This document shows, in pieces, positions 13,701-26,800 of a DNA stretch of 64,000 nucleotides (positions are counted from its first letter, which is position 1; each line of letters starts with the position of its first letter). Made by a program: the position numbers and the translations under genes. Location of the stretch: positions 22,088 to 86,087 of the forward strand of contig NZ_JAAFZA010000016.1 in NCBI RefSeq assembly GCF_015356865.1, given 5' to 3'. The notes beneath the pieces were generated by a model, which was given only the letters and a program-made list of their open reading frames with translations, searched no databases and was not told where the DNA came from. This DNA comes from Catenulispora pinisilvae (lineage in GTDB: Bacteria > Actinomycetota > Actinomycetes > Streptomycetales > Catenulisporaceae).

Positions 13701-16700
13701 CGCCGAGTACCCGGCCTGGGTGCCGCTGCCCCACGTCGCGGCGATCGAGGAGAAGACCACGAACGCGTCCAGGTCCAGCCCGGCGGTCAGCTCGTCCAGG
13801 ACGGTCGCGCCGACCGCCTTGGCGCGCAGCGCGGAGGCCAGGGCGTCGGTCGTGGTGTCGGCGAGCGCCGTCGACTGGACGACGCCCGCGGTGTGGACCA
13901 CCGCGCTCAGCGCGGAGTCGGTGGCCGCGATGCGGTCCAGCAGCCCGGCGGTCCGGTCGCGGTCGGCGACATCGCAGGACACGACCTCGACCGCGGAGCC
14001 GCGCGAGGCCAGCAGCGCCGCCGAACGGGCCACCCCGGCAGCCGCCGGACCGGTGCGGCCGGTCAGCACGATCCGCGGGGCGCCGCGCTCGGCGAGCCAG
14101 CCGGCGACGTGGCCGGCGACCGCTCCGGTGCCGCCGGTGACCAGGATCGTGCCGCGCGGCGTCCAGGATCCGGTGCCGCCCCGGCGCTCGGCGGCGCGGC
14201 TCAGGCGGCGGGCGGAGACCCCGGTGGCCCGGATCGCGACCTGGTCCTCGACGCCCGATCCGGTGTCGGTGGCGGCCAGCACCCCGCACAGCCGGGCGGC
14301 GGCGCGGTCGTCGAGCACCGCGGGCAGGTCGACCAGACCGCCCCAGCGCTCGGGGTGTTCGAGGGCTGCGACCCGGCCGAGGCCCCAGATCTGGGCCTGC
14401 ACCGGGCTGGTCCGCGGATCGTTCGCCCCGGTGGCGACGGCACCGCTGGTCAGGACCCACAGCGGAGCCTGTACGCCGACGTCGCCGAGCGCCTGGACCA
14501 AGCCCAGCGTTCCGGCCAGAGCGGCCGGGACATCCTGCCGGCTCGGCAGCGCACGCTCGTCCAGCGCCAACAACGAGACCACACCGGCGATCGCCTCAGA
14601 ACGATCTCCCAGCGCCGCCTCGATCAGAGCGCCCAGCACCGCGCGATCGGTGCCCGCGTCGCCGAGGACATCGAGGACCACCGACGACACCTGGGCGCCA
14701 CGGGCAGCCAACGCCTCCCCGGTCGCCGCGACCAGATCCGGCCGGACATCCGCCGGCGCGGCGAGCAGCCAGGTCCCCGACAGCATCGAGGACGCGGGGT
14801 CGGTGAGCAGCTTCCAGTCGATCCGGTAGCGCCACGCCTCGGTCGCCGCCCGGTCCCGCTCGCGGCGGCGCCACGCGGCCAGGGCGGGCACGACCTCGCC
14901 GAGCCGGTCGCGGTCGCCGACGTCGAGGGTGTCCGCCAGCGCCGCCAGGTCCCCGCGCTCGACGGCGGCCCAGAACCGCGCGTCGACCGTCTCGGCCGGG
15001 CCGACCCCGGACTGGACGGCGAGGGCCGACGCCGGGTTCGGCTCCGGCCAGAACCGCTGCCGCTGGAAGACATACGTGGGCAGCCCCACGGGCCGCCCCG
15101 GGACGATCGCGGACCAGTCGACGCCGACACCGGCGGCGAACGCGGCGGCGAAGGCCCGGATCAGCCGCTCGGCGCCCGGGTCTTCCCGCTCGACGGTCCC
15201 GGTGACCAGGTCGAGGTCGTGCCCGGCGTCCTCGGCGGTCTCCGAGACCGCCGCGGTCAGCACCGGCTGCGCCGAGACCTCGATGAAGTTGCGATAGCCA
15301 CTGCCCGCCAAGGTCCGGACGGCGTCGGCGAAGCGGACGGTGTCGCGGACGTTCGCGAACCAGTAGCCGCCGGTGAGCTCAGTGCCCTCAATCCAGCTGC
15401 CGGTCACCGTCGACAGCATCGGGATCCGAGCCGCCTGCGGCCCGATCCCGGAAAGACCTTCAGCCAGCACGCTTTCAAGCGCATCCGCACCAGCCGAGTG
15501 CGCGACATAGTCCACCACCGGCAGCCGCCACCGCAGCACGCGCTTCTTAGCCAGCTCCGCCTCGAAAGCGTCCACCGACGCCGGATCACCCGAGACAACA
15601 GTCGCGGCAGGCGAATTCACCGCCGCGATCGCCAGCCCCTCACGACCCGCGATCAGCTCCCTGACACGCTCCTCGGGCATGACGACGGAAACCATCGCGC
15701 CTGTCGCGTTCAGCGAGGACAGGGCTCGCGACCGGACGACGACAACCCGCGCCGCGTCCTCCAACGACAACGCCCCGGCGACCGTCGCAGCCGCGATCTC
15801 GCCCTGCGAATGACCGATCACCGCATCCGGAACCACCCCGGCCGCCTGCCAGACCGCAGCCAGGGACACAAGAATCGCCCACAGCACCGGCTGGAAAACC
15901 TCAGCCGCATCAAGCGAAGGCGCGCCATCGGCCCCGGCCACCACATCCAACAGCGACCACGACACCAACGGGGCCAAGGCGTCTGCGCACTCGGCCATCC
16001 GCGCCGCAAAGACCGGAGACGACTCCAGCAGCTCACGACCCATACCGGCGAACTGCGCACCCTGACCCGGGAACACGAACACCGACCGGCCCGCGCCAGC
16101 GTCCGACACGACACCGGAGACCACCGCATCAGCAGCCTGACCAGTCGCCACCGCCGCCAACGACTCCGGGTACGACCCGAGCACCACAGCGCGGTGCTCG
16201 AACACCGACCGCGTCGCGGCGAGCGAGTAACCCACATCCCGCGGGTCCAGTTCCGGCCGCGCCACTGCGAACTCCCGCAGCCGACCGGCCTGCGCCCGCA
16301 ACGCCGTCTCGGTACGCCCCGAAACCACCCACACCGGGCTCGGCGAGGCCAGCACCGCGGGACGGTCGTCGGTCGGCTCCGCGGCCGCGAGCGACGCCGA
16401 GCCGGGGTTCTCAGGGTCCTCATCCGGCTCGGCCGCGCTCGGCGCGGGCGGGTCGGCGAGGATGATGTGCGCGTTGGTCCCGCTGATGCCGAACGAGGAG
16501 ACCCCGGCCCGGCGCGGCTTCTCCCCGGCGGGCCACGGCCGCGCCTCGGTCAGCAGCTTGACGTTCCCGGCCGACCAGTCGATCAGGTGCGAGGGCTGCT
16601 CGGAGTGCAGCGTGCGCGGCAGTTCCTCGTTCTGGAGCGCGAGGACCATCTTGATGATCCCGGCCACGCCGGCGGCGCACTGGGAGTGCCCGATGTTGGA

Positions 16701-17822
16701 CTTGACCGCGCCCAGCCACAGCGGCCGCTCCGCGCTCCGGCGCCGGCCGTAGGTGGCCAGCAGCGCCTGCGCCTCGATCGGGTCGCCGAGGGTGGTCGCC
16801 GAGCCGTGCGCCTCCACCGCGTCCACGTCGTCGGGACCGACCCCGGCGTTCTGGAGCGCGGCGTGGATGACCCGCTGCTGCGAGGGGCCGTTCGGCGCGG
16901 TCAGACCGTTGGACGCGCCGTCCTGATTCAGTGCGCTGCCGGCGACCACGGCGAGCACCTGGTGCCCGTTGCGGCGGGCGTCCGAGAGCCGTTCGAGGAC
17001 GACGACACCCGCACCCTCGGCCCAGCCCGAACCATCGGCGTCCGCACTGAACGACCGGCAGCGGCCGTCCGCCGACACGCCGCGCTGCCGGGAGAACCCG
17101 ACGAACACCGCCGGGGTGGACAGCACCGTCGTGCCGCCGGCCAGGGCCAGGTCGCACTCGCCGACCCGCAGCGCCCGGCAGGCCAGGTGCATCGCGACCA
17201 GCGAGGAGGAGCACGCGGTGTCGATCGTCACCGCCGGGCCCTCCAGGCCCAGGGTGTAGGAGACGCGGCCGGAGAGCACGCTGGTGGACACACCGGTCAT
17301 CAGGTAGCCCTCGGAGGCGGTGCCCGCGAGGTCGGCGCCGTAGCCGGAGGCGAAGGCGCCGGCGAAGACACCGGTGGCCGAGCCGCGCAGCGAGGCCGGG
17401 GCGATACCGGCCCGCTCCAGCGCCTCCCAGGACACCTCCAGCAGCAAGCGCTGCTGCGGGTCCATGGCCAGCGCCTCGCGCGGGCTGATCCCGAAGAACG
17501 CCGGATCGAAGTCCGCAACGCCCTGCAAGAAGCCGCCTGAGGCGACGTAGGAGGTGCCGGGCTTGTCGGGGTCCGGGTCGAACAGTCCCTCGACGTCCCA
17601 GCCCCGGTCCGTGGGGAACGGCACGATGGCGTCGCCGCCCGCGGACAGCAGCTGCCACAGGTCCTCCGGGCTGCGCACCCCGCCGGGGTACCGGCAGCCC
17701 ATGGAGACGATCGCGATCGGCTCGGCCGCGCGCTCCTTCTCCTCACGAAGCCGCTGACGAGTCTGCCGCAGCTTGGCGGTCACCTGCTTGAGGTAATCGC
17801 GAAGTTTTTCCTCATCCGTCAC
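1797..17822 (-). CDS. Modular type I PKS gene B, three modules (10-12), includes the only DH-ER-KR module
   Basis: The protein has 5341 residues. The order is docking helix ([14 protein letters not shown]), then KS-AT-KR-ACP, KS-AT-KR-ACP, KS-AT-DH-ER-KR-ACP, then a C-terminal docking region (about 5265-5341, ending in a [11 protein letters not shown] motif). Three chain extensions are expected: two leave a hydroxyl and the last is fully reduced. KS cysteines are at 204, 1778 and 3355. AT serines are at 672, 2251 and 3806. KR tyrosines are at 1372, 2941 and 5045. ACP serines are at 1547, 3112 and 5216. The start is GTG, which gives the usual docking helix; its Shine-Dalgarno site is weak. It lies 39 bases after gene C and 14 before gene A. 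The cytosolic megasynthase should receive the chain from gene C and pass it to gene A. Confidence 0.96.
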   Translation of the reverse strand: MTDEEKLRDYLKQVTAKLRQTRQRLREEKERAAEPIAIVSMGCRYPGGVRSPEDLWQLLSAGGDAIVPFPTDRGWDVEGLFDPDPDKPGTSYVASGGFLQGVADFDPAFFGISPREALAMDPQQRLLLEVSWEALERAGIAPASLRGSATGVFAGAFASGYGADLAGTASEGYLMTGVSTSVLSGRVSYTLGLEGPAVTIDTACSSSLVAMHLACRALRVGECDLALAGGTTVLSTPAVFVGFSRQRGVSADGRCRSFSADADGSGWAEGAGVVVLERLSDARRNGHQVLAVVAGSALNQDGASNGLTAPNGPSQQRVIHAALQNAGVGPDDVDAVEAHGSATTLGDPIEAQALLATYGRRRSAERPLWLGAVKSNIGHSQCAAGVAGIIKMVLALQNEELPRTLHSEQPSHLIDWSAGNVKLLTEARPWPAGEKPRRAGVSSFGISGTNAHIILADPPAPSAAEPDEDPENPGSASLAAAEPTDDRPAVLASPSPVWVVSGRTETALRAQAGRLREFAVARPELDPRDVGYSLAATRSVFEHRAVVLGSYPESLAAVATGQAADAVVSGVVSDAGAGRSVFVFPGQGAQFAGMGRELLESSPVFAARMAECADALAPLVSWSLLDVVAGADGAPSLDAAEVFQPVLWAILVSLAAVWQAAGVVPDAVIGHSQGEIAAATVAGALSLEDAARVVVVRSRALSSLNATGAMVSVVMPEERVRELIAGREGLAIAAVNSPAATVVSGDPASVDAFEAELAKKRVLRWRLPVVDYVAHSAGADALESVLAEGLSGIGPQAARIPMLSTVTGSWIEGTELTGGYWFANVRDTVRFADAVRTLAGSGYRNFIEVSAQPVLTAAVSETAEDAGHDLDLVTGTVEREDPGAERLIRAFAAAFAAGVGVDWSAIVPGRPVGLPTYVFQRQRFWPEPNPASALAVQSGVGPAETVDARFWAAVERGDLAALADTLDVGDRDRLGEVVPALAAWRRRERDRAATEAWRYRIDWKLLTDPASSMLSGTWLLAAPADVRPDLVAATGEALAARGAQVSSVVLDVLGDAGTDRAVLGALIEAALGDRSEAIAGVVSLLALDERALPSRQDVPAALAGTLGLVQALGDVGVQAPLWVLTSGAVATGANDPRTSPVQAQIWGLGRVAALEHPERWGGLVDLPAVLDDRAAARLCGVLAATDTGSGVEDQVAIRATGVSARRLSRAAERRGGTGSWTPRGTILVTGGTGAVAGHVAGWLAERGAPRIVLTGRTGPAAAGVARSAALLASRGSAVEVVSCDVADRDRTAGLLDRIAATDSALSAVVHTAGVVQSTALADTTTDALASALRAKAVGATVLDELTAGLDLDAFVVFSSIAATWGSGTQAGYSAANAHLDALVQDRRSRGLAATSMAWGPWGGGGMTEAEGARYLERRGLRLMEPATLVRLLGEALDAGEDLLTVADVDWAKFAPAFSLRRVSTLIGDLPEVRSALAADADADAERTGPAGVLEPTGLGRRLAGLSRADQDRLLVDLVRTEAAGVLGHTSTEAVPAGRAFSDLGFDSLTAVELRNRLNAETGLRLPATLLFDHPNPAAVAEFLRTRLGGTPAADPVTPVPQPFGAAADDDPIVIVAMACRYPGGVRTPEDLWQLVDAGADTVAEFPRDRGWNIEEIYHPDPAHPGTSYVKAGGFAQGVADFDAAFYGISPREAIAMDPQQRLLLDTSWEAFERAGLDPVALRGTQTGVFVGASPSGYSASLGDLDGHMITGNAASVLSGRVSYALGLVGPAVTIDTACSSALVALHLAAQALRNGECALALAGGVWVTANPAVFIGFSQTQGLAPDGRCKAFSDSADGMGIGEGVGMLLLERLSDARRNGHEVLAVVRGSAINQDGASNGLTAPNGPSQQRVIRAALAAAGLSGDEVDAVEAHGTGTVLGDPIEAQALLATYGLDHEADRPLWLGSVKSNIGHSQAAAGVAGVIKMVMAIRNGVLPRTLHAQTPSSHVDWTAGNVRLLSEPVAWPAVDRPRRAGVSAFGMSGTNVHTIIEQAPAEEPAAEPADLGIGGPAEPAGPASAAVVPAEPLVTGVTPWLVSSRTADGLSAQATRLARFLAGADGADADPRDVGWSLATTRSLFEHRAIVLGADRTEALAGLDALAEGRGLSTVMTGVAGDVGKTVFVFPGQGAQWVGMGRELLVSCPVFAARMAECAAALAPLVSWSLLDVVNGVEGAPSLDAAEVVQPVLWAVMVSLAAIWQAAGVTPDAVVGHSQGEIAAATVAGALSLADAARVVVVRSRALSGLNTAGAMVSVVMGEERVRGLMEPWGERLSVAAVNGPAATVVSGEPEAVSEFEAELAAQRMMRWRVPQTDFVAHSAGVQTLESALARDLADVVPDAGRVPFFSTALSRWVPGSELDAGYWFANVRNTVRFADAIRDLANEGFYSFIEVSPHPTLEGAVADVFEETGIAVTPVVSGTTHQDNSGAVQILSVMARAFGKGVAVDWAKVLGGGRRIALPTYAFQGRRLWPAPLTSQGSVLPAGADGSGLPAESEFWAAVEGGDLRVLADTLAVDGTRSFDEIVPALAAWRRRERERAAIDNWRYRVWWSPVADPQDVRLDGRWLIVAPETEAETAAETARALAGHGAQTVVIDGDTDRAALVERITEAEAGTPVSGVVSLLALDETPLADQPEVSRGLAATLTLVQALGDIGADAPLWVLTRGAVATGAGEALANPVQAQAWGLGRVVALEHRDRWGGLIDLPAGLDDRAANRLCAVLAGCEEDQVAVRGSGILARRLGHAPLARTVADDWSPRGSVLITGGTGALAGHLAGWLADLGAPRVVLTSRSGPVATGVAGLAAQVAERGAAVAVLTADVGRREAVAGLLARIGADGPALSTILHTAGILDDGLLDGLDAARLASVLTAKATGAAHLHELTADQDLDAFVLFSSAAATLGGAGQGNYAAANAYLDALAEHRAAQGLAALSVAYGPWAGGGVAEANDAVRQRMRRGALPPMDPEPALKALGQALAEGDPLLAVMDVDWPQFAAAPSPFVRDLPEVVAAQQEQGATGADSGPQTALDRGELAERLGGQPVAEQERALIDLIRTGVAIVLSHDSADAVDAERAFADLGFDSLTTLEMRQQVSRVTGLRLPATLLFDYPTPLVLARYLRTEMFGAAEAEPATAANPPAAPAGPATDQDVDPIVIVAMSCRYPGDVRDPEGFWRLLSTGTDAVSDLPRDREWPLDLIYDADSTREGTSYVRGGGFVGAATDFDAAFFGISPREALAMDPQQRMLLEVSWEALERAGLDPRALRGSRTGVFVGGATSNYGVGLQAALQGTGGLEGHLMTGNATSVLSGRVSYVFGLEGPAVTVDTACSSSLVTIHLAAQALRSGECALALAGGVTIMATPGDLVSFSRQRGLAPDGRSKAFSATADGMGMAEGVGMVVLERLSDARRNGHQVLAVVRGSAINQDGASNGLTAPNGPSQQRVIRAALSVAGLSVADVDVVEAHGTGTELGDPIEAGALMATYGRDRPEDRPLWLGSVKSNIGHTQAAAGAAGVIKMVLALQNRTLPQTLHITEPSPHIDWDAGNVRLLTEPVPWPASGRPRRAGVSSFGISGTNAHVILEEPPVIEGSTVDAGTGADPVVDGVVPWLVSGRSDAALCSQAERLRESAVARPDIDVRDVAWSLAATRSVFEHRAVVVGSARQELAAGLAAVATGQTAGSVVAGSTSVSGRSVFVFPGQGAQWAGMGRELAQSSPVFADRLAECGRALAPFVDWSLDEVLADPAALEAVDVVQPALWAVMVSLAAVWQAAGVVPDAVVGHSQGEIAAATVAGALSLEDGARVVALRSRALRVLAGAGGMVSVAEPVEAVRARIAGFGDRLSIAVVNGPSATVVSGEPEALSELLAACEADEVRARRIPVDYASHSAQVDQLRDEITAALAPIAPGRLAIPLVSAVSGEWLQGPELGAGYWFDSLRATVEFDRAVRALADSGHEIFLEMSPHPVLTAPVTETLEHAGAPDALVCGSLRRDDGGPERLLASFAEAWVRGVDVDWPAVVGASRRVQLPTYAFQSERFWPVPVPRRPDASSIGLDTTDHPLLAAAVDLAAGGGLLVTGLLAPSLQPWLADHAVGGVVLLPGTGFVEMAVRAGDVAGCPRLDELTLETPLVLPAGTAGVQVQVRVADADAEGYRTLEIHSRPVDADELTGWTRHATGLLAPVVGPGTVEGLAAWPPADATPVPVDGFYERLTESGYGYGPVFRGLHAVWRRGTEVFAEVRLPDQAAAEAAAFGLHPALLDAVLHASMLAGPVVREAGPGEILLPFAWQGVTLHASGATALRVRLGVDAKGTGLTLAVADDTGLPVLSVESMVSLPVPAARLGAATGPTRDGLFSLDWTPVAEDAPAGRMVLVGPDRHHLAADIPFTGTFPDLAALVAAIRDGAPVPDTVLAAVGSQSGGQSDNPADEAAAARRATTDALALAQHWLTADELLSARLVLVTRGAVATGPGDFVGDLGGAALWGLIRSAQSENPDRLVLADLPNEGSDGVCTLLAALGSVEPELAVRAGIVLARRLSRPFGTLVPPAAGPWRLAVLNRGTLDGLGLVEHPAALEPLGPGRIRVAVRAAGVNFRDVMATLDLLPLELDPDRGQLGSEVAGVVTEIGGAVTGIAVGDRVLGMATGAVGPVAVLDARLVAPVPAGLTHAQAAAVPVAYVTARYGLVDLAGARAGQRILIHAAAGGVGMAAVHLARHLGLEVFATASPAKWDALRALGLDDDHLASSRDAGFQEKFAAVTADQGMDIVLNALAGELTDASLRLLPRGGAFIEMGKTDIRDAEQVAADHPGVRYRAFSTAEAGPDRLGELLAEITSLLAAGSLTALPVRCWDVRRAPDALRFMSQARQIGKIVLTVPTTPRRDGTVLLTGGTGTLAALVAGHLAGSGRAGRLVLASRSGPAAPAVAALAARLADSGAAASVVSCDTADRDALAAVLAAVPADRPLTSVVHLAGVLDDGVVTSLTEDRVAAVMRPKADAAWHLHELTAGLDLDAFVMFSSAAAAFGGSGQGNYAAANAFLDGLAARRRSSGLAAVALDWGLWAQASALTGDLSAEQRSRMNRGGMTALDAAQGLALFDAALERDEALLVTALLDVPGMRARAGRGEPVPALWRGLAGGPARPAAGGAPVAADRSIVQQLGGMARAERDRMLLELVRAHVADVLGHSSREAVEPARAFKELGFDSLTAVELRNRLNAATGLRLPSTLVFDWPSSAAVAEYLRTLMFDDDDVVPAQAPAPIFEELARLETSLAGLTADSGTRDDVTRRIQALLSRWLGDQGAQQVHEAVVDLGSATPDEVFDFLDREFGEN
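2027..8290 (-). other. PKS module 12: KS-AT(YASH)-DH-ER-KR(B)-ACP
   Basis: KS Cys3355; its motif [15 protein letters not shown] is shared only with module 5. The AT (Ser3806 in GHSQGE) has DVVQP and YASH near 3906, the classical methylmalonyl signature. The DH has [10 protein letters not shown] (His4112) and [10 protein letters not shown] (Asp4280), both catalytic residues intact. The ER spans about 4600-4890 with the NADPH motif AGGVGMAA near 4720. It has Leu (LDLLP) where S-methyl-forming ERs carry Tyr, which suggests an R-configured methyl branch (inference). The KR is B-type (GVLDDG, Tyr5045). The ACP serine is 5216. A fully saturated, methyl-branched unit is expected. Confidence 0.9.
5855..6672 (-). 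repeat. YASH-class AT core, copy 1 (module 12)
   Basis: It aligns with 39328-40145 (module 5) and is highly similar at the DNA level through the AT active site and substrate-binding region. The flanking KS linker and reductive regions differ. Confidence 0.75.
8339..13000 (-). other. PKS module 11: KS-AT(FVAH)-KR(B)-ACP
   Basis: KS Cys1778. The AT (Ser2251, GHSQGE) has AEVVQP like methylmalonyl ATs but FVAH near residue 2354 instead of YASH or HAFH, so the extender is uncertain. The KR is B-type (AGILDDG, Tyr2941, GGAGQGNY). The KR shares GILDD and [12 protein letters not shown] with module 4 only. The ACP serine is 3112. The expected product is a D-configured beta-hydroxyl. Confidence 0.88.
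10516..11346 (-). repeat. FVAH-class AT core, copy 1 (module 11)
   Basis: This matches 44016-44846 at a constant offset of 33500 bases without gaps. By eye there are only about two to three dozen mismatches over the best 800 bases, with long identical stretches. Codon use differs from the flanking domains: many TTG leucines and T-ending codons in place of C-ending ones. Confidence 0.85.
13034..17724 (-). other. PKS module 10: KS-AT(YVAH)-KR(A)-ACP
   Basis: KS Cys204. The first KS histidine is in HGSAT rather than HGTGT or HGSGT. The AT (Ser672) has AEVFQP and YVAH. The KR is A-type: Trp1364 lies eight residues before catalytic Tyr1372, there is no LDD motif, and Gln sits three residues before Tyr (A1 pattern, so no epimerisation of a substituent is predicted). 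The ACP serine is 1547 ([13 protein letters not shown]). Confidence 0.88.
15261..16083 (-). repeat. YVAH-class AT core (module 10)
   Basis: One of five near-identical DNA tracts; the others are at 24930-25752, 29658-30480, 49092-49914 and 58248-59070. All run from the FVFPGQG start to the FIEVS-PVLT end of the AT and have the same length of about 823 bases. Confidence 0.8.
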
Positions 17823-17861
17823 TTTGCATCGCCATTCTGTGTGACCGTGTTGGATCTGCGG

Positions 17862-20800
17862 CTAGTCGAAGTCAGGGTCTTGGAGTTCGCGCTCCAGGAG
17901 CTCGAACATCTCGGCGTCGGTCGCGGTCTGGAGCTCCCGGTCGGGGACCGGCTCGGCGCTCTGCGCGCTCCGCAGGTCCCGGGCCAGTGCCTCCAGCCGG
18001 GCCAGTACGTCACCGCGCCCGGCGCCGTCGAGCCCGGCCGCGGCCAGCGTCTCGGCCAGCTCCTCGAGGCTGGTCAGGATCGGCTGGTGGTCCGGCTCGT
18101 CCGCGGCGAAGGCCTCGGAGCGCAGGTGCTCGGCGAGGATCGCCGGGGTCGGGTAGTCGAACACGAGCGTCGCCGACAGCGGCAGCCCGGAGGCGACCGC
18201 CAGGTTGTTGCGCAACTCCAGCGAGGTGAGTGAGTCGAAACCGAGGTCGCTGAACGCCCGGTCGGCGCCGACCGCGTCCACGGACGGGTAGCCGAGCACG
18301 GCGGCCGCGGCGGTCCGGACCAGATCGGTCAGCACCGTCAGCCGCATCGCCGCCGGAACCCCGGCCAGGCGGCGTTCCATCTCACCGGTTAGACGGTCGC
18401 CGGCCGGCGCCGCACCATCCTCGGTCTCCGGGGCCAGCTGCCGGATCTCGGGGACCCCGCGCAGGAACGGTGCCGACGAGGACGCGAAGTGCGTCCAGTC
18501 CACGTCCATCACCGCGACCGTCGCGTCCGGTCCGGCCGCCACCCGGCTCAGCACCCGCACCGCCGGCTCCGGCTCCATCGCCGGCAGCCCGCCGCGCCGC
18601 ACCCGCTGCCGCACCGCATCGCTGGCCGCCGCCAGTCCCGCTCCGGCCCACGGACCCCAGGCCACTGACAGGCCCGGCAGTCCGCGGCCGCGGCGGGCCT
18701 CGGCCAGCGCGTCCAGATAGGCGTTGGCCGCCGCGTAGTTGCCCTGCCCGGGGCCGCCGAAGGTCGCCGCCGCCGAGGAGAACAACACGAACGCGTCCAG
18801 GTCCTGATCCGCGGTCAGCTCGTCCAGGTTCGCCGCGCCCACAGCCTTCGCCGCAAGCACGGTCCGCAGCCGCCCGGTGTCCAGGCCGTCCAGGACGCCG
18901 TCGTCCAGCACCCCGGCGGTGTGCATGACCGCGGACAGCGCCGCCCCGGCCGCGCCGATGCGGGCCAGCAGCCCGGCGGTCTGGTCCCGGTCCACGATGT
19001 CGGCGGCCACGACGTCGACCTCCGCGCCGCCGGCCGCCAGGTCGGCGGCCAGCCGTCCGACGCCGGCCGCGTCCGGTCCGGACCGGCTGGTCAGCACCAG
19101 CCGGTCCGCGCCGCCGCCGGCCAGCCAGTCGGCCACCTGCCCGGCGATGGCGCCGGTGCCGCCGGTGACCAGGACCGTGCCGTGCGGCGTCCAGGGCGTC
19201 CCGGCCCCGGCCGGGGCGTGCTCCAGGCGGCGGGCGTGGTTGCCGTCGGCGCGGACCGCGACCTCGTTCTCCCCGCGGCCGGCCAGCACGCCGCACAGCC
19301 GCGCGGCGGCCGGCCCGTCCAACACCGGCGGCAGGTCGACCAGACCGCCCCAGCGATCCGGATGTTCCAGGGCTGCGACCCGGCCCAGACCCCAGGCCTG
19401 TGCCTGGAGCGGCCGGCTCGCGGTCTCGCCGGCGGCCGCGCCGATCGCGCCGCGGGTCAGGACCCACAGCGGCGCCGTCGTCCGGACGTCGCCCAGCGCC
19501 TGGATCAGGCCCAGGGTGGCGGCCAGACCGCGGGGCACCTCGGGCGCGCCGGGGACCGGGCCCTCGTCGAACGCCAGCAGCGACACCACACCGGCCGGGC
19601 CGCCCGACGGCAAGCGGTCACCGATCAGCCGCGCCAGGTCCTCGCGGGAAGTCTGCCCGGCGGCGGCCTCGACGGTCCTCACCTGCGCGCCGTGCTCGGT
19701 CAGGGCCGCGACGACGGCGGCCACGTCGGAGCCGGCGTCGTCCGGACCGGGCGCGGGCGCCACCACCAGCCAGTCCCCGGCCAGCGCCGGAGCGGCGGGC
19801 TCGGCGACCAGCGGCCAGGTCACCCGGTAGCGCCAGGCGTCGGTCAGCGCGTTGTCCCGCTCGCGCCGGCGCCAGGTGGCCAACTCGCCCAGCACTTCGC
19901 CGAACGGCCGCTCACCGTCGGCGGCGAATCCCTCCGCCAGCGCGCCCAGGTCGCCGTCCTCGACGGCGGCCCAGAACCGGGCGTCGATCGCCGACTGGGT
20001 GCTGTCGTCGGCACTCGGGGTCCCGGTGCCGAGCAGCAGCGAACGGGAGAGCGTCACCGAGGGCCAGTAGCGCTGACGCTGGAAGGCGTAGGTGGGCAGC
20101 TCGACCCGGTTGCCGAAGCCCAGGACCGCGGCCCAGTCGACCGGGGCGCCGTGCACCCAGGCCCGCGCGAGGCCGGTCAGGGCGGTGGTCGCGGCGTCGT
20201 GGTCGGGACGGAGCAAGGGAACGAACTCGGCATCCGGTGCGGTCGCCGTCCCGAGGACGGACAGCGTGCCGTCGGGGCCGATCTCGATGAACAGGTCGAT
20301 GTCCAGACCGGCCATCGTCGTCACGGCATCGGCATAGCGCACCGCACTCCGGGCCTGGTCGGCCCAGTACGAACCGTCGCAGGACTCGACGACGGCGCCG
20401 GTGGCCGTACTCACCCACGAGACGTCAGCCCGGGCGAAGTCAACAGAATCAGCAACCTGTGACAGCTCGGCCAGCATCGGATCCATCCGATGTGAGTGGA
20501 AGGCATGGCTGACGCGCAGCGACCGGACCCGGACACCTCGTTCGGCGAACACCGCCGCGACCGCGTCCACCGCGTCCTTCTCGCCAGAGATCACGGTCGC
20601 CGAAGGACCGTTCACCGCGGCGATCCAGATGCCTTCGACGCCATCAAGCGCTGTCAGGACCTCCGCTTCCGGCGCCGCGATCGACGTCATGGCACCACCG
20701 GTCGGCAGCGCCTGCATCAACCGACCGCGAGCCGCGACCAGCGCAGACGCATCGGCCAGAGACAACACCCCGGCCGCGTGCGCCGCGGCGACCTCACCCA

Positions 20801-23800
20801 CCGAATGGCCGGCCACCGCGGACGGCGCGACACCGACAGCCGCCAGCATCGCCACCACACCGACTTGCAGCGCGAACAAAGCAGACTGCGCATAAACAGT
20901 CTGATTCGCCAGCTCCTCGGCATCGGCGGCCGTGCCCAGCGCAACTTCACGCACCGGCAGACCGAGATGCCCCTCGATCGACTCGCATGCCTCGTCGAAG
21001 GCCGCCGCGAACACCGGAGACGCCGCATACAACCCGGCCGCCATCCCAGCCCGCTGCGAACCCTGACCAGCGAACACGAAGCCAACCCGCGTCCCGGGCC
21101 GGGCCGTGCCCACCGGAACACCCGGCGTGGTGCGACCCTCCATCACCGCGGCCAGGCCGTCGAGGTCGAAGACCACCGCGCGGTCTTCGAGCGCGGAGCG
21201 GGTGGTCGCCAGCGACCACGCCACGTCGCCCGGGTCGAGGTCGGGCCCGGCCGTCAGGAACGCCCGCAGGCGCTCGGCCTGCGCCCGCAGCGCGTCGGCG
21301 CCCCGGCCGGACACCACCCACGGCGTCGCGGCGCCGGACAGCACCGGCAGCCGTAGCGCCTCCTGGGCTTCGTCCGGGGTGGCCACCTCGGCGTCGGCAT
21401 CGGCCTCCGGGCCGAAGACCGGGGCCTCCTCAAGGATCGTGTGGACGTTGGTGCCGCTCATCCCGAAGGACGACACCCCGGCCCGCCGGACCCGCTCCGA
21501 TCCGGTCGGCCACGCCACCGGCTCCGCCAAGAGCCGGACGTTCCCGGCCGTCCAGTCCACGTGCGACGACGGTTCGGCGGAGTGCAGCGTGCGTGGCAGC
21601 TCCTGGCGTTGCAGCGCCATCACCATCTTGATCACGCCGGCCACCCCGGCGGCGGCCTGGGCGTGCCCGATGTTCGACTTCAGCGACCCCAGCCACAGCG
21701 GACGGCCGTCCTCGGGCCGGTGCTGTCCATAGGTGGCCAGCAGAGCCTGTGCCTCGATCGGGTCGCCGAGCCGGGTCCCGGTGCCGTGTGCCTCCACGGC
21801 GTCGATGTCGGCGGCGGTCAGACCGGCGTTGGCCAGCGCGGCCCGGATCACCCGCTGCTGCGAGGGACCGTTGGGCGCGGTCAGACCGTTGGACGCACCG
21901 TCCTGGTTGATCGCGCTGCCCCGCACCACCGCAAGGACCTGATGCCCGTTGCGGCGCGCGTCGGACAGCCGCTCCACCACAATCATCCCGGCGCCCTCGC
22001 CGACGCCCATGCCGTCGGCCGATTCGCCGAACGCCTTGCTGCGCCCGTCGAGGGCGAGGCCGTGCTGTCGGCCGAAGCCCAGGAACACGCCCGGGGTCGC
22101 GGTCACCCACGCACCGCCGACCAGAGCCAGCTCGCACTCCCCGGCCCGCAGCGCCTGCGCGGCCTGATGCAGCGCGACCAGCGAGGAGGAACAGGCGGTG
22201 TCCACGGTCACCGCCGGGCCTTCCAGGCCCAGGGCGTAGGACACCCGGCCGGAGACCACGCTGGTCGCGGTACCGGTCATCAAGTAGCCCTCGGCCGGGC
22301 CGCCCTGGAGACCGTATCCGTACCCGGACGGCGAGGCGCCGACGAAGACACCGGTAGCCGAGCCGCGCAGCGAATCCGGATCGATACCGGCCCGCTCCAA
22401 CGATTCCCAGGCGACCTCCAACAGCAACCGCTGCTGCGGGTCCATCGCCAGCGCCTCACGCGGGCTGATCCCGAAGAACGCCGGATCGAAGCCCGCCGCG
22501 TCGGCGACGAACGACCCCTGCCGCACGTTCATGGTGCCGGGCTGGTCGGGATCCGGATCGAAGAGGCTGTCCAGATCCCAGCCGCGATCGGCCGGGATCT
22601 CGCCCACCGCGTCGGAGCCGGAGGCGACCAGCTCCCACAGGTCTTCCGGGCTGCTCACCCCGCCGGGGAACCGGCAGCCCATGGCGACGATGACGATCGG
22701 GTCGTCCTGCACCGCGGCCGCGGCCACCACGACCGTCCCGGCCGTGTCGTCGGTAGCCGCCGACCCGCCGAGCTGGTCCCGCACGAAGTCCGCGACCGCG
22801 GCCGGCGTCGGGTAGTCGAACAACAACGTGGCCGGCAGCCGCAGCCCGGTGGCCGCGCTCACCCGGTTGCGCAGCTCCACCGACGTGAGCGAGTCGAAGC
22901 CGAGCTCGCTGAACGCCCGGGCGGCCTCGACCGCGTCGGCCGAGTCGTGGCCGAGGACGGCCGCGGCCTCGGTGCGGACCAGGTTGACCAGGTGCCGTTC
23001 GCGTTCGGCGGCGGGCAGGTCGGCCAGCCGCCCGGTCAGCGCCGAGGCGGCGTCCGAGGCGCCGTCTGCCTGCTCCGCTTCCCCGGCCAGCGCGCGGCGG
23101 GCCTCGGGCAGGTCGGCCAGCAGCGGGCTGGGCCGGCGCAGCGTGTAGGGCGGGGCGAAGCGGTCCCAGTCCACGTCGGCGACCGTGATCGGGCCCTCGC
23201 CGCCGTCGACCGCCTCGGCCAGCGCCCGGACCAGCAGCTGCGGGTCCATCGTCCGCAGGCCGCGGCGCTCCAGCTGCTGACCGGCGTCGGCGTCGGTCAT
23301 CCCGCCGCCGCCCCACGGACCCCAGGCCACCGAGGTGGCGGACAGACCGCGCGATCGGCGGTTCTCGGCGAGGGCGTCCAGGTACGTGTTGGCCGCCGAG
23401 TAGCCGGGCTGCAAACCGCTGCCCCACGTGGCGGCGATCGAGGAGAAGAGGATGAAGGCGTCCAGCTCGCGGTCGGCGGTCAGCTCGTCCAGATGCCGCG
23501 CCCCGGCGGCCTTGCCGCCCAGGACGGCGGCCAGTTCATCGACGGTGGTGTCGGCGGTCGCGGTGCCCTGACCGACGCCCGCGGTGTGGACGACGGCACG
23601 CAGCTCCGGGCCGTCGGCGTCGATCCGGTCCAGCAGACCCGACACCCGGTCCCGGTCGGCGGTGTCGCAGGCCACGACGGTGACGCCGGAGCCGGCGGCG
23701 GCCAGCCGGGCCACCGGGCCGGCCAGGGCGCCGGCCGCCGGGCCGGTGCGGCCGGCCAACACGATCCGCGGGGCGCCGCGCTCGGCGAGCCAGGCCGCGA

Positions 23801-26800
23801 CGTGCTGAGCCGCCGCGCCGGTGCCGCCGGTGATCAGGACGCTGCCGCGGGGCTGCCAGGCGTGGCCGCCCCGAAGCCGGGCGGCCCGGATCAGCCGGCG
23901 CGCGTAGGTCCCGCCGGCCCGGATCGCGACCTGGTCTTCAAAGCCGGATCCCGGATCGGCCGCGGCCAGCACCGCGCACAGCCGCGCGGAGGTGCGGTCG
24001 TCGAGCGCCGCGGGCAGGTCGATGACGCCGCCCCAGCGCTCGGGGTGCTCCAGCGCCACGACCCGGCCCAGACCCCAGACCTGGGCCTGCGTCGGACGGG
24101 TAAGTGCCTCGCCGCCGCTGACCGCGACGGCGCCGGACGTCAGGAACCACAGGGGCGCCTCGACCGCGCTGTCCCCGAGGGCCTGCACCAGCGCCTGCGA
24201 CGCCGCGATCCCGAAGCCCACACCGGGCCGGCCCGGCAGGTCGCCCTCGTCGAGCGCGAGCAGCGACAGGACGCCGGACAGCGGTCCGTCCGCGGCGTCG
24301 CGCAGGGCACTGATCCGCTCGGCCAGCGCCGCGCGGTCCACACCGTCGGTGTCGACGTCCAGCGGCACGACCCGCGCACCGCGGTCGGCCAAGGTCGCCG
24401 CCGTCGCCTCGACCAGAGCGCGGTCGGCGCTCGCCGCGGCGATCAGCAGCCAGGTCCCGGACAGCACCGACGCCTGCGGCTCGGGCACCGCGACCCAGTC
24501 GGCCCGATAGCGCCAGCCGGCCGTCGCCGACCGGTCGTTCTCCCGGCGCCGCCACGCGGCCAACGCCGGCACGACCGCACCGAGCCGTTCGGAGTCTTCG
24601 ATGGCCAGCGTGTCGGCCAACGTCTCCAGGTCCATGGCCTCCACGGCCGCCCAGAACTGATCGTCGGTCGCGTTCGCGCTGTCGGCGGGCGCCACGGCGG
24701 CGACCTCGTCCGGCCAGTAACGCTGGCGCTGGAAGGCGTAGGTCGGGAGGTCGATGCTGTGGCCGGTGCCGATCACCGCCGGCCAGTCGATCCCGATTCC
24801 GGCGGCGTACGCGGTCGCGAAGGCCCGGATCAGCCGCTCGGCCCCCGGGTTCTCGCGCTCGACGGTGCCGGTCACCAGGTTGAGGTCGTGGCCCGCTTCC
24901 TCGGCGGTCTCAGTGATCGCCATGGTGAGGACCGGCTGCGCAGAGACCTCGATGAACGAGCCGTAGCCGTCTGCGGTCAGCTCCCTGATCGCGTCGGCGA
25001 AGCGGACCGTGTCGCGGACGTTCGCGAACCAGTAGCCGCCATCCAACTCAGTACCCGCAAGCCACTGACCGGTCACCGTCGACAACATCGGGATCCGAGC
25101 CGCCTGCGGGTCGATCCCGGCCAGCCCTTCAGCCAGCACACTTTCAAGCGCGTCGGCTCCTGCCGAGTGCGCGACGTAGTCCACCACCGGCAGCCGCCAC
25201 CGCAGCACGCGCTTCTTAGCCAGCTCCGCCTCGAAAGCGTCCACCGACGCCGGATCACCCGAGACAACAGTCGCGGCAGGAGAGTTCACCGCTGCGATGG
25301 CAAGACCCTCGCGACCGGCGATCAGTTCCCTGACACGATCCTCGGGCATGACCACCGACACCATCGCGCCTGCCGCGTTCAGCGAAGACAGAGCCCGCGA
25401 CCGGATGACAACGACCCGTGCCGCGTCCTCCAACGACAACGCCCCGGCGACCGTCGCAGCAGCGATCTCGCCCTGCGAATGACCGACCACCGCATCCGGT
25501 ATGACACCGGCGGCTTCCCACACCGCTGCGAGGGACACCAGAACCGCCCACAGCACCGGCTGGAAAACCTCAGCCGCATCAAGCGAAGGCGCACCCTGGC
25601 CGCCACGCACCACATCCAGCAGCGACCATGACACCAACGGAGCCAACGCCGCTCCGCACTCCGCCATCCGCGCCGCGAACACCGGAGACGACTCCAACAA
25701 CTCGCGACCCATACCGGCGAACTGCGCACCCTGACCCGGGAACACGAACACCGACCGACCCGTACCAGCGTCCGAGACCACACCGGAGACCACTGCATCA
25801 GCAGCCTGACCGGTCGCCAACGCCGCCAACGACTCGGCGTAAGACCCGAGCACCACAGCGCGGTGCTCGAACACCGACCGCGTCACCGCCAACGAATGGC
25901 CCGTGTCCCGCGGATCCAGCTCCGGCCGCGCCAGCGCGAACTCCCGCAACCGACCGGCCTGCGCCCGCAGCGCGCCATCGGTGCGACCCGACACCACCCA
26001 CGGCACCACGTCTTCGGTGACTACCACCGGAACCACGGAATCCGCAGTCAAGGCACCGGCACCGGCACTGGCACCGGTGTCGTGCTCCGCCGGGTCGTCG
26101 GCGGGCAGCGCGGGGTCCGCGACCACTTCGGCGGCGTCCGGCGCGTCGCCGATGATGATGTGCGCGTTGGTCCCGCTCATCCCGAAGGCCGACACCCCGG
26201 CCAGCCGGGCTCGCTCCCCGACCGGCCAGGCCCGCGCCTCCGTCAGGACCCGGACGGTGCCCGGCGTCCAGTCCACGTGCGGCGACTGCTCCTCGGCGTG
26301 CAGCGTCTTGGGCAGCACGCCGTTCTGCAACGCGAGCACCATCTTGATGATCCCGGCCACCCCGGCCGCCGCCTGCGGGTGCCCGAAGTTCGACTTGATC
26401 GAGCCCAGCCACAGCGGCCGCTCCGGCGTCCGGGTCTGGCCGTAGGTGGCCAGCAGCGCCTGTGCCTCGATCGGGTCGCCCAGCGAGGTGCCCGAACCGT
26501 GCGCCTCCACCACGTCCACGTCGCCCGGGTCCACGCCCGCGTTCTGCAACGCCGCGCGGATGACGCGCTGCTGTGAGGGTCCGTTCGGCGCGGTCAGACC
26601 GTTCGACGCGCCATCCTGATTCAGTGCGCTGCCGGCGACCACGGCCAGCACCCGGTGCCCGTTGCGGCGGGCTTCGGAGAGCCGTTCGAGGACGACGACG
26701 CCCGCGCCCTCAGCCCAACCCGAACCGTCCGCCTCCGCACCGAACGACTTGCAGCGGCCGTCCTCGGACATCCCGCGCTGCCGCGAGAACCCGACGAAGA

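Noticed and set aside
6402..17540. An 11 kb open frame on the plus strand, and others of 1-4 kb (1875-6101, 21441-25631, 29319-33791, 52623-58622).
   Set aside because: They are antisense to PKS domains. Strong GC bias at third codon positions removes stops from the opposite strand. The translations are Arg/Gly/Gln/His-rich with no domains and no Shine-Dalgarno support.
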